NCBI RefSeq assembly: GCF_003852525.1
Contig: NZ_QAJL01000003.1
Coordinates: forward strand, 940,972-1,004,971
Direction: 5' to 3'
DNA length: 64,000 nucleotides
DNA from: Pedobacter sp. KBW06
GTDB taxonomy: Bacteria; Bacteroidota; Bacteroidia; Sphingobacteriales; Sphingobacteriaceae
Under the pieces are notes generated by a model. The model worked only from the letters and a program-made list of their open reading frames with translations, was not told where the DNA came from and did no database searches. Both the position numbers and the translations under genes were made by a program. Of this stretch, positions 9,207 through 17,170 are shown piece by piece (the stretch's first letter is position 1; the number at the start of each line of letters is the position of its first letter).

Positions 9207-9800
9207 TTAAAGTGCTGAGGCCAGAGTACAGAGGACAAGTACGGTCTCCGGGGTATGAATTTTGAAATACTGTCTGATATGGCTTAAAGACTTGGCCATA
9301 TGACTGTGAACGGTATTCTTGGAAATGTTCAACTGATTTGAAATGTGTTCGTAAGTAGCGCCTTCTTCACGGCTCAGCTTAAAGACCTTTTTACTCTGTG
9401 GCGGCAAACTACTAATTGCCCTTTCGGCCAGATTGCGGTAATCCTTTAAATCCATAAAACTGGCGATGGGATCGTAAACCTGTTCTGTTTTCAACTGTTC
9501 GTTCTGGTAGGCATCCGCTTTAGCTTTACGCTGAAATTCTTTGAACACCAGATTTTTGGTGATCGTTAGCAGGAAGGCATCAAAATCCCGGGATTCATCT
9601 ATGGTATGTTTGTATTTCCAAAGGCGTACAAAGACAAGTTGGGTTAATTCAGCAGCAGATTCGGAACACCTCACAAAGCGATAAGCAAACTGATGAACTT
9701 TCCCCTTATAACGGTAATACAACTCATTAAAGGCAGCTGTATCACCTTCGCGAAGCAAAACAACTAATTTCTCAAGCAAGGATTTGTCTAACTGTTTCAA
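9207..9800 (-). CDS. ECF sigma factor, FecI-like
   Basis: A 197-residue extracytoplasmic-function sigma factor. Region 2 (about 24-92) includes FNELYYRYKGKVHQFAYRF and LTQLVFVRLWKYK; region 4 (about 128-178) includes LPPQSKKVFKLSREEG and the helix-turn-helix YEHISNQLNISKNTVHSHM. A hydrophobic tail (TVLVLCTLASAL) is common in Bacteroidetes FecI proteins. No ATG exists near the N-terminus: the first usable start is TTG at 9800, downstream of an in-frame stop. A palindromic arm sits only a few bases before this TTG, so translation may be controlled. It should direct RNA polymerase to the receptor and lipoprotein genes when the anti-sigma factor releases it. Confidence 0.92.
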   Translation of the reverse strand: MKQLDKSLLEKLVVLLREGDTAAFNELYYRYKGKVHQFAYRFVRCSESAAELTQLVFVRLWKYKHTIDESRDFDAFLLTITKNLVFKEFQRKAKADAYQNEQLKTEQVYDPIASFMDLKDYRNLAERAISSLPPQSKKVFKLSREEGATYEHISNQLNISKNTVHSHMAKSLSHIRQYFKIHTPETVLVLCTLASAL

Positions 9801-9803
9801 AAT

Positions 9804-9856
9804 AATAGGGGATAAGATTTTTCAGTTTTTATACCCCCGAAAATAGCTCCCCTATT
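9804..9856 (-). promoter_or_regulatory. Inverted repeat in the sigma factor leader
   Basis: AATAGGGG (9804-9811) and CCCCTATT (9849-9856) are exact complements separated by 37 bases. One arm ends three bases before the TTG start codon, so a hairpin in the mRNA would cover the ribosome-loading region. It could alternatively be a protein-binding operator. Confidence 0.4.
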
Positions 9857-9911
9857 TTAACTTAATATTAAGCCTAAATCAAATGTGTTAACGTCTTTTC
9901 TATTTTTAAGA

Positions 9912-11318
9912 TTATCGGTGAGTCAGCACCATACTTTGACTTGCTTTGCTCAGGTGACTATCGGACAGCACCACACTATTTTGAGTAGTAAACCGGGGTT
10001 CATTAACAGCCGAAAGCTTTTGACCGATCTTTCCCTGTGAAGAAATCTGAAGCAATGCTTTGCTCAATAAAGCATCATTTACATTTCCAAATGGAACCAA
10101 TGGAAGCACAGAAAATTCGCTGACTTCTGTGTCCGGAAGAATTCCGGTATGGTATCCCCCCTGCCCCTGTGCATTGAATAATTTATAGATGATCGGATAC
10201 ATCTCCCAATCTACCTGTTTGGGGATCCGTTCATCCCGGATTAAAAAGCTGGCTTCGTCTTTACCCATTGTTTTTTCTCCTATAACTTTTACCTGCATAT
10301 AAGGCCTAAGGTTATTGATAAGCACTTCTGACGCAGAGGCGGTGGCCCCTGTTGCCAGTACAAAGACGCTCTTCATACTGATGTTACTTTGAAGAAGGGA
10401 ATTGAAATCCACCCTTTTATCGAAGGTGGCAGCCGCACCAATGGATTCTTTCCTTTGTCCTCCATTCTTATTTCCCTTGTAAATGATAAAATCTGTATTG
10501 TAATTTATGCCGGGAGCAATCATTGCGCATAACCCTGCAGCCTCCGACACATCCCCGCCTGAATTATAACGAAGGTCGATGATCAGGTCTGAAACCGCAG
10601 CATTTTTAAATTCGGAGAAAACAGAAAGAAGGGCCCTGCTCAAGCCTCCCGAGAAGCCGTCAATGTAAACATATCCAATTTTTGCTCCTCCCCATTCTAT
10701 GACCTGATGAATCGGGGGCTGATCAAAAGTTAAACCCGCTATCATGTTCAGTTCCGGTTGATCCGTATAGGTTCCATCTTTTAATGTGGTCAGAACCAGA
10801 TTAGTTGTTCTGCCAGTGAGCAATTCCTGATCAAGCGCAGCCGCATTACTGCTGCTAAAGACCTTCCCGTTTACCTTACGAATATAAGCCCCTCTTTTAA
10901 GGCCATATCTTTCGGCGGGCGAGCCTTTCAGGACACATTTCACCAGTCCAAAAACCTGCTGACCGAGCGGCTCCTGAATCACGGCATAATCAAATCCATA
11001 TAAAGAGCGGGAACTGGAAACACCAGCCTGATTGGGCAGATAAAGCTGGGAAAAGCGGTCCGAAGTATTTTTCACTGAAGCAAAGAATGCCATTGGCGAC
11101 TGGCCCAGGCCCGGTTTCTTCGGCAGTTCAGCAGCCCAGTAATAGTATCTGTTGAGGCTATCCAGAATCCAGGTATTGATTTGTTCATTACTCCCCTGGG
11201 GGTATTCCTTTTTTATATTGTCTTTCTTACAGGCACCAATCGTTGCTATTAATCCTATACAAAATCCCGAAATAATAAGTTTGATCAACCGACCAGCTCT
11301 TTTGTTTTGAATTTCCAT
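9912..11318 (-). CDS. S41-family (tail-specific/C-terminal processing) peptidase, lipoprotein
   Basis: A 468-residue exported serine protease. The start chosen is the ATG at 11318, because it puts a lipoprotein signal peptide at the N-terminus with Cys30 (IGACKKD); the frame extends further upstream without signal features. A PDZ-like domain lies at about 110-185 (LKGSPAERYGLKRGAYIRKVNG). The peptidase core includes IGYVYIDGF, LIIDLRYNSGGD, and the catalytic Ser328 (GATASASEV) and Lys353 (GEKTMGK), 25 residues apart as in the Tsp/CtpA family. It stands alone, separated from the sigma factor by about 110 bases. The protein is likely periplasmic or surface-attached and degrades or processes proteins; the substrate is unknown. 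Confidence 0.9.
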   Translation of the reverse strand: MEIQNKRAGRLIKLIISGFCIGLIATIGACKKDNIKKEYPQGSNEQINTWILDSLNRYYYWAAELPKKPGLGQSPMAFFASVKNTSDRFSQLYLPNQAGVSSSRSLYGFDYAVIQEPLGQQVFGLVKCVLKGSPAERYGLKRGAYIRKVNGKVFSSSNAAALDQELLTGRTTNLVLTTLKDGTYTDQPELNMIAGLTFDQPPIHQVIEWGGAKIGYVYIDGFSGGLSRALLSVFSEFKNAAVSDLIIDLRYNSGGDVSEAAGLCAMIAPGINYNTDFIIYKGNKNGGQRKESIGAAATFDKRVDFNSLLQSNISMKSVFVLATGATASASEVLINNLRPYMQVKVIGEKTMGKDEASFLIRDERIPKQVDWEMYPIIYKLFNAQGQGGYHTGILPDTEVSEFSVLPLVPFGNVNDALLSKALLQISSQGKIGQKLSAVNEPRFTTQNSVVLSDSHLSKASQSMVLTHR

Positions 11319-11523
11319 TTTAATAGCGTTAGCATTAATTAGCTGAAGACAAATGTAATGCGGTACTATAAACAAATTGTTAAGTCCGCTTCAATTCCAA
11401 CTCATTTATAGGGAGTTAAAAAATAGAATCCCGACGACGGCTTTTTTAGGTCATCTTTTTATCTTTACCAACCAGAATTACCCTGGGCTTTTGCAGTAAA
11501 AAGCCTGATTTTAACACGAAAAC

Positions 11524-11937
11524 ATGAGTTATATTACAGAATTTAAAGATATCCCGCTGGAAAGCTATTTAAGACTAAGAAAAGAATCGGGCTTGGGTGC
11601 CAAGACCGAAGAGGCCGGAAGAATCGGCTTAAAAAACTCCATATGCTCGGTATTGGTTTCTGATCCGGAATCCGGGCGTGCCCATATAGGAATGGGAAGG
11701 ATCATTGGTGATGGTGGCTGCCATTGCCAGGTAACGGACATTTGTGTATTACCTGAACATCAGGGAAAAGGGCTTGGAAAAGCAATTATGGAAAAGCTCA
11801 TGGAATTTATTAACAATGAACTTCCTGCTTCCTGTTACATCAGCTTAATTGCAGATGGAGATGCCTCTTTCTTATATGAGAAATTTGGCTTCAGGGATAC
11901 CATGCCTGAATCGAAAGGTATGTATTATAAGAGATAG
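11524..11937 (+). CDS. GNAT-family N-acetyltransferase
   Basis: A 137-residue single-domain acetyltransferase. The acetyl-CoA pyrophosphate-binding loop is clear in ICVLPEHQGKGLGKAIMEKL (about 77-96), followed by ISLIADGDASFLYEKFGF, the usual motif B with the late Tyr and the KFGF turn. Length is normal for a GNAT domain. It is a lone plus-strand gene convergent with the next acetyltransferase, 24 bases between stops. The acetyl acceptor cannot be told from sequence. Confidence 0.85.
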   Translation: MSYITEFKDIPLESYLRLRKESGLGAKTEEAGRIGLKNSICSVLVSDPESGRAHIGMGRIIGDGGCHCQVTDICVLPEHQGKGLGKAIMEKLMEFINNELPASCYISLIADGDASFLYEKFGFRDTMPESKGMYYKR

Positions 11938-11960
11938 CCCTGCATAAGAAGTAGCCCTGC

Positions 11961-12851
11961 TTAAGCAGAAGTAAAATCCTCCCAGACCAGGGCGCTAATT
12001 CTCCAGCCTTCCCGGGTTTTGATAAACTGAAAGATCTTATTTCCGGATGCTTTAAATGGAACACCGTTTAAAGCTCCGCTTTTCTCATACTTTGAAAATC
12101 TCTGGGCGATGTTTCCGGAGATTTTTGTTGCTGCACTGACCTCCCATTCTTTGAATTCTTTTAAAGTTCCATCGGCAAGTATTTTCATTCTGGGTGTGAC
12201 GAAAGACTCCAAATGATAAATCTCCTCCTCCAGTCCGGTTTTCTTTATAAAGACCGCTTCCGGCAGACAAGTTTCCCTCATTTCCTCCCAATCCGGCTGA
12301 TGGCCATTTACATTGTTAAAAATGCCAAAGAAACGATGTACAAGTCGATTTAACAACAATTCATCCACCTCAATATCGTACAGGAACAGCTCCTTTCCCT
12401 CTACCTTTATTTCTTTATCCAGGACCAACCCCAGTCGTTCCAACAGCTGCATAGAACTGCTGTTGTGCTTTAAGGTTGTTGCCAGAATCCTGCGATGTCT
12501 GGCCAGCGTGGAAGGATGATTCAATACTGCAGATGCGGCTTCAAAAGCATATCCTTTTCCATTGTACCCCGGAAGAAAGGCGAAACCAATGTCATGATAA
12601 TCCAGGTAATCCCGTTTGATCATGCTGACCATTCCAATAGGAACGCCTCCGGCTTTGAGCTTCACTACAGAATAGCCGAAATTAGGATTATCTATAATTT
12701 TCCGGATGTAAACTTCCGCTTCCTGTTTATTGTTTACGTTTCTGTCTCCAATAAACTTTTTCCAGCCCTCCGTATTCAACAGCTCCAGAATAAATTCAGC
12801 GTCATCTAATGTCATCCTGCTGATGAAAAGGCGGTCGGTTTCAAAAAACAT
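11961..12851 (-). CDS. GNAT acetyltransferase (RimJ/RimL type) fused to an NTF2/SnoaL-like domain
   Basis: A 296-residue two-domain protein. Residues 1-160 are a RimJ/RimL-type acetyltransferase beginning MFFETDRLFISRMTLDDAEF and containing DIGFAFLPGYNGKGYAFEAA (acetyl-CoA loop) and HNSSSMQLLERLGL. Residues from about 175 to the end match the SnoaL/NTF2-like pattern for limonene-hydrolase-like folds (NRLVHRFFGIFNNVNG..., GNKIFQFIKTREGWRISALVWEDF). I chose the ATG at 12851, where the acetyltransferase consensus starts. NTF2-like domains often bind small molecules, so the fusion may couple sensing to acetylation; that is inference. Confidence 0.8.
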   Translation of the reverse strand: MFFETDRLFISRMTLDDAEFILELLNTEGWKKFIGDRNVNNKQEAEVYIRKIIDNPNFGYSVVKLKAGGVPIGMVSMIKRDYLDYHDIGFAFLPGYNGKGYAFEAASAVLNHPSTLARHRRILATTLKHNSSSMQLLERLGLVLDKEIKVEGKELFLYDIEVDELLLNRLVHRFFGIFNNVNGHQPDWEEMRETCLPEAVFIKKTGLEEEIYHLESFVTPRMKILADGTLKEFKEWEVSAATKISGNIAQRFSKYEKSGALNGVPFKASGNKIFQFIKTREGWRISALVWEDFTSA

Positions 12852-13255
12852 AATGGTTTGACTTAGTGTCCATTTCAAAATTATAAATCATTTTAAACAA
12901 ACACCTCCCAATCTGTAAATTGTTTTAAACAAATCCGAAAATTGTCATCAATATAAAATCCTAATATGAAAATCCAATATTGTGTGTACTTTGCTCCGCT
13001 TGCTGAAATAAATATTAAAACAATTTTTCTAAAGAGAAAATGAAAACATCATGATCTTACAGCCCGCATAATGACTGATGACCAAAATCATGATGGCTTC
13101 ATGGCCAATAAACCAGGCTTAGGGGTTCTTGAGCACTACTGAACTGAACTTGAGAACTCTTAAGAACCTTTGAACTGAGCCTGCGAGCTCTTGAGAACCA
13201 TTAAAAAACAATAAAAGATCAAAAAAAAACAATAAAAGGTCGAAAAAATAATGAT
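12852..13255. other. Gene-free interval with a dispersed palindrome and short repeats
   Basis: Contains one copy of the dispersed palindromic repeat (13041-13101), then a segment of related GAACT/TTGAG words (about 13130-13200), and two near-identical units of AACAATAAAAGRTC (13208-13242) just before the panE start. No coding frame is convincing. Confidence 0.5.
13041..13101 (+). repeat. Dispersed palindromic repeat, copy A
   Basis: Left arm TGAAAACATCATGATCTT (13041-13058) pairs with the right arm ending ATGATGGCTTCA (13101), with about 15 of 18 positions complementary. It matches copies at 29481-29544 (opposite strand) and 48224-48287. Copy A is the most diverged in the spacer and the furthest from a start codon (about 150 bases before panE). 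Confidence 0.65.
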
Positions 13256-14206
13256 ATGCTGATGAAAACAAAAGAACTGACTATAATAGGACTCGGTGGT
13301 GTTGGGGGTTATTTCGGGTTTAAACTCGCACAGAAATATGCTTCATCTGATGCACTGAACATCTCGTTTGTTGCCAGGGCACAGACCTATGAGATCGTAA
13401 AAGAAAAAGGATTGACCTTACTTTCTGCAGAACACGAAAACCCCATTGCCCATCCCCATCAGATTTACAGCAATCTGGAAGAATTGCCTGCAACGGATGT
13501 ATTCGTCATTTGTGTAAAGGAATACGATCTGGAAAACATTTGCCGGCAATTGAAATCCAGAATTAAGGATGATACCGTGATTTTACCCCTGATGAACGGC
13601 GTAGATATCTATGAAAGAATCCGTAAAATTATTTCCAATGGGATCGTACTCCCATCCTGTGTCTATGTAGCCTCCCATATTAAGGAAAAAGGCCTGGTAG
13701 AACATAAAGGCAATCCAGGTAAAATCGTAATGGGCAAAGACCCTGAAAATCCACAGTACGATGCCTTAGAGGTGGCAACCCTACTGAAAGATGCCGGGAT
13801 TGACCTGGACTATAAAGAAGATTCCTTCCCTGATATCTGGACAAAATATTTCTTCATTGCCAGTTTTGGCCTGGTTACCGCGCGTTACAATAAATCAATC
13901 GGACAGGTAGTAGAAGAACCGGAACTCCACAACAGAGCAGCTTTGATTATGAAAGAAATTAAAGAGATTGCGAAAAAGAAAGAAGTGGCTATCTCTGAAG
14001 ACATCATTGAAAAGACCTTTCAAAAAGCAGCATCCTTTCCTTATCAGACCCCAACTTCTTTGCAATTGGATGTGCAGTCGGGAAAAGCAAATACAGAACT
14101 TGAATTGTTTGCCGGGGCCATCATTGACTATGGAAAAGACTTAGAAATTCCAGTCGCCGAAACCCGGCAGATTTACAATGAAATAAAAGCAGGATTACTT
14201 CAGTAA
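13256..14206 (+). CDS. panE: 2-dehydropantoate 2-reductase (ApbA/PanE family)
   Basis: A 316-residue NADPH-dependent reductase of ketopantoate to pantoate in pantothenate/CoA synthesis. The N-terminal Rossmann motif is GLGGVGGYFG (about 9-18). The middle carries LMNGVD, the conserved Asn region of the family, followed by CVYVASHI and GLVEHKG. In the C-terminal helical domain, PDIWTKYFFIASFGLVTA holds the catalytic Lys and PTSLQLDVQSGKANTELELF the conserved S-x-D-x-G-K-x-T-E motif. The ATG at 13256 and a second at 13262 are both possible. Some ApbA paralogues act on other 2-keto acids, and no other pan gene is adjacent. Confidence 0.85.
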   Translation: MLMKTKELTIIGLGGVGGYFGFKLAQKYASSDALNISFVARAQTYEIVKEKGLTLLSAEHENPIAHPHQIYSNLEELPATDVFVICVKEYDLENICRQLKSRIKDDTVILPLMNGVDIYERIRKIISNGIVLPSCVYVASHIKEKGLVEHKGNPGKIVMGKDPENPQYDALEVATLLKDAGIDLDYKEDSFPDIWTKYFFIASFGLVTARYNKSIGQVVEEPELHNRAALIMKEIKEIAKKKEVAISEDIIEKTFQKAASFPYQTPTSLQLDVQSGKANTELELFAGAIIDYGKDLEIPVAETRQIYNEIKAGLLQ

Positions 14207-14512
14207 ATCCTCCGGCAGAATCCATAAAAAAAACGTATTTTTAAGTAGCAGATTTTGGATTATTTTAAAGATTAAACAAGGTTGAAACTGCTTCGGATGA
14301 AACCCGGATAGAACAGGGATCAAACAGGGATAGAACAGGGACAAATTCCGTGTTTGATCCCTGTTCTATCCCTTCTTTATGCTTCCCTAATCCCGGCTTC
14401 TTCCGAAGCGGATCCTAAAGTAGTATTTCGTCTTCAATCCCCTGTTAAAAAATCTCCTCATCGCCTCGCTGAACAGCTCTTCATTAAAGAGAAAATAGCC
14501 GCAGAAATTTCC
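14207..14512. other. 306-base convergent intergenic region with a large palindrome
   Basis: Lies between the stops of panE (plus) and the MFS gene (minus). No coding frame is supported. Most of it is the inverted repeat at 14291-14408, which could end transcription from both sides, although no T-run of terminator type follows directly. Confidence 0.55.
14291..14408. repeat. Large inverted repeat with an internal direct repeat
   Basis: A 21-base arm starting GGATAGAACAGGGATC (14306-14326) is perfectly complementary to 14351-14371. A second copy of GGGATAGAACAGGGA (14327-14341) lies inside the loop, giving two alternative pairings. Short outer arms CTTCGGA (14291-14297) and TCCGAAG (14402-14408) also pair. 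The pattern resembles REP-like intergenic elements; no transposase is nearby. Confidence 0.65.
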
Positions 14513-16108
14513 TTAAAATCCTGCAGGTGCAGGGTGTTTTCCTTTGACATTGATGATCGTCCTGCTGATGACAGGCTGCAAAGCAATCAGCACAATGGTA
14601 ATCAGACAAAGGATCGCAATCATTTCATAATAATCAATACAAAACTGAAGGAAAGCCTGCTTCTGAACGGCTTTATTTAGCAAACCTGTCGCCACCTTAG
14701 CCGCCTGATCTTTCAGCATCCCATGTCCTGACAAGGCAGACTGGTAAATATGCAGCCGTTCTGCCAGTCCGAAATCAAGCAAAGACAAGCCCTTCCCCAT
14801 ATCGTTGCTATGTCCCCCTTTGAAATACAGCTGACAATAATTGATCAGCGATAAGCTCAGGCTAAAAGTAGAGAAGCGAACGAAAACCCCGACTGAAGCC
14901 GCAGATTGTCCCATTTGTACCGGAACAGCCGAAACGATAAACATCACAATCGGCGACATCACCATCCCTGCCCCCAGGCCCTGAAGAAATAAAGGGATAA
15001 TAAATGTTTCCGCATCTGCTTCCGAGGCAAAGAGAAAACACATCATTCCAAAAAATACCATTAACAAAGCGAAGCCCGCAATCCACAAAACCCGCAGCAT
15101 CTTTTGCAGGATTAAAAAGCGGATAGCAATAAAAGATCCGGTAATGATGCCAAGGATGTTATAAATCATCAGCTCATTGGCATGCAGGGAATCCATCCCC
15201 AATACCGTGATAAAATAGGTGCTGGTTAATCCGAATGCTCCCCGGATCAGGTAAAGGATCACGAGAAAAACAATCCCGATGCTAAAATTCCGGTACTTAA
15301 ACACAGAAAGATCTACCGTAGGACGCTTTAATGAGCGCTGTCTCAGGACAGAGGTCAGAAATAACAGCACAATGGCGATCATACTGTACACGATCCCTGA
15401 GTCTTCCAGCCAGTCCTTTTGCTGCCCGTAGATCAAAACATAGGCGATCAGCACGAGCATCACGACAAACAGTAAAAAACTGCCCCAATCCAATTGATAT
15501 AAAGGTTTTTTCCGAAAAATATGAACCCGGTTTAAGATCATGAACAACAGAGCTGCACTAGGCAGAAAGCAAAAAATGATCGCTTTATACAGCACATTAT
15601 ATTCAAAATTCTCCACCAAAGGTGCTGCGAATAATGCCGTTACAGGCGATACACAGAGGATCATCGCATAAAATATGGTATAGCCCACCTCTCTGGAATG
15701 TTCAGACTTTAAGCGCCCGAACAACAGGTTTAAGCAAATGCTCGTAATTCCGCAATTCACCAGCCCCTGCAAAAAGCGGAAAGTAAATACCAGCCAGATC
15801 TCCCGGGTATGGTAACAGCAATAGGCAATCAGGATCTCCAGTACGATACAGATCAGCAGATACTCTTTAGTCACGATCCGTTCAAAGAACCTGCGTTCTA
15901 CCCCTGCAAAACTGGCAATGGCCGCATAAAACAAAAGCAAAGAAAACTGCACATCAGCAGGTTCCATTCCATAATATCCCGCAGCAGCGCTTCCATCAGC
16001 CGTAGACAAAGCAAACAGCAATACAGAAGACAAGAGCAGCAGCATAATGCTCAGCCGGATCAACCATTCCGGTGCCCATGATTTAAAGATGGGGATTGCT
16101 TTAATCAT
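14513..16108 (-). CDS. MFS drug-efflux transporter (EmrB/QacA-like, DHA2)
   Basis: A 531-residue polytopic membrane protein with about 14 hydrophobic segments (starting WLIRLSIMLLLLSSVLLFAL) and a final segment followed by a short basic tail. It fits the 14-TMS DHA2 drug:H+ antiporter family by length and by its operon partners; the early loop motifs are degenerate. It is the last gene of a TolC-HlyD-MFS operon, overlapping the HlyD gene by 8 bases, so the two are translationally linked. It would pump a toxic compound from the inner membrane through the HlyD adaptor to the TolC pore. Substrate unknown. Confidence 0.88.
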   Translation of the reverse strand: MIKAIPIFKSWAPEWLIRLSIMLLLLSSVLLFALSTADGSAAAGYYGMEPADVQFSLLLFYAAIASFAGVERRFFERIVTKEYLLICIVLEILIAYCCYHTREIWLVFTFRFLQGLVNCGITSICLNLLFGRLKSEHSREVGYTIFYAMILCVSPVTALFAAPLVENFEYNVLYKAIIFCFLPSAALLFMILNRVHIFRKKPLYQLDWGSFLLFVVMLVLIAYVLIYGQQKDWLEDSGIVYSMIAIVLLFLTSVLRQRSLKRPTVDLSVFKYRNFSIGIVFLVILYLIRGAFGLTSTYFITVLGMDSLHANELMIYNILGIITGSFIAIRFLILQKMLRVLWIAGFALLMVFFGMMCFLFASEADAETFIIPLFLQGLGAGMVMSPIVMFIVSAVPVQMGQSAASVGVFVRFSTFSLSLSLINYCQLYFKGGHSNDMGKGLSLLDFGLAERLHIYQSALSGHGMLKDQAAKVATGLLNKAVQKQAFLQFCIDYYEMIAILCLITIVLIALQPVISRTIINVKGKHPAPAGF

Positions 16109-17168
16109 GGGGACTGTTCTTTTTGATATGTACCGTAACGCTCATTCCTGCATTCAGGTTTGACAAGGCCGCCATAGCACCTTCCAGACGAATCCTTACC
16201 GGAATCCGCTGCGCAATTTTCACGAAATTCCCCGTTGCATTGTCCGGAGGTAAAAGCGAGAACCTGGAACCTGTAGCCGCCGATAAGGACTCTATTTTTC
16301 CCGAAAATTCTTTCCCCGGGAAGGCATCCACCTCGATGTCCACAGGTTCTCCAACATACATTTTTCCAATCTGTGTTTCTTTAAAATTGGCGATCACCCA
16401 TTTCCCCGCATCACGGTCCACGATGTAAGCAATGGTTTGTCCGCTTTGGACCAGCTGCCCCGGCTGAATGGTTCTTCTGCCCATCTTGCCGTTATAAGGT
16501 GCTACAATTACCGTATAAGAAGTATTGAGGTCGTTCCTTTTTACCACAGCTGCCCTCCGCTGAATTTCAGAAAGCAATACTTCAGACTGTGCCCTGATTT
16601 CGTTTGTTTTGGAAAGTGCAGCAGCATAATCTTCCTGAGCGGCATTGTATTCCGCCTGGGCAACTTCCAGCATGCTCTGCATACTTTCCAATTGCTGGCG
16701 GGTGGCAGATTCGGCCTCAAATAATCTTTTATAACGGTCGTATTCTGCCTGCTGTTTCCAGAGTTTTGCTTTTGCAGCCGCAATTTTTGCCTTGCTCGCC
16801 CCTGCACTTGTACCGGCGGTCTGGATATTGCTCTGCAATACAGAAACCTGTGCTTTGGCATTAGACAGGGAAGCCAGGGCCTCGTCCTGCTGAACGGTAT
16901 AGTCGCTGTCGTCGATTACCAGCAGGGTATCTCCCTTTTTCACTTCCTGGTTCTCTACATACCGTACCGATTTTATATAACCATTTACCCTGGAGGTAAC
17001 CGGATTGATGTATTCTTCTACCTGGGCATCATTGGTATCCTCATACCTTAAATAAGTAAATACCGTTCTTGTCCCCCAAAACAGCAATACGACCAATACG
17101 ATGGCCGCAATCATGGTCGTGACACGTGAAATTATTCTATCTGTTTTATTTTGTTGTTTAGTGCTCAT
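16101..17168 (-). CDS. HlyD/EmrA-family membrane fusion protein
   Basis: A 355-residue periplasmic adaptor anchored by one N-terminal helix (about 17-36, MIAAIVLVVLLFWGTR). A split biotinyl-lipoyl-like domain is shown by GYIKSVRYVENQEVKKGDTLLVID (about 53-76) and by YNGKMGRRTIQPGQLVQSGQ after the coiled coil. Between them (about 80-200) an Ala/Gln/Lys-rich alpha-hairpin is present. The C-terminal barrel has VGEPVDIEVDAFPG and VPVRIRL. It starts two bases after the TolC gene's stop. In EmrAB-TolC systems this protein bridges the MFS pump and the outer-membrane channel. Confidence 0.92.
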   Translation of the reverse strand: MSTKQQNKTDRIISRVTTMIAAIVLVVLLFWGTRTVFTYLRYEDTNDAQVEEYINPVTSRVNGYIKSVRYVENQEVKKGDTLLVIDDSDYTVQQDEALASLSNAKAQVSVLQSNIQTAGTSAGASKAKIAAAKAKLWKQQAEYDRYKRLFEAESATRQQLESMQSMLEVAQAEYNAAQEDYAAALSKTNEIRAQSEVLLSEIQRRAAVVKRNDLNTSYTVIVAPYNGKMGRRTIQPGQLVQSGQTIAYIVDRDAGKWVIANFKETQIGKMYVGEPVDIEVDAFPGKEFSGKIESLSAATGSRFSLLPPDNATGNFVKIAQRIPVRIRLEGAMAALSNLNAGMSVTVHIKKNSPHD

Positions 17169-17170
17169 TT

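Noticed and set aside
12495..12809. 104-codon plus-strand frame inside the GNAT-NTF2 fusion gene
   Set aside because: It is a shadow of the acetyltransferase domain on the minus strand.
14291..14408. CRISPR array
   Set aside because: The repeats are inverted and too few, with no spacers or cas genes.
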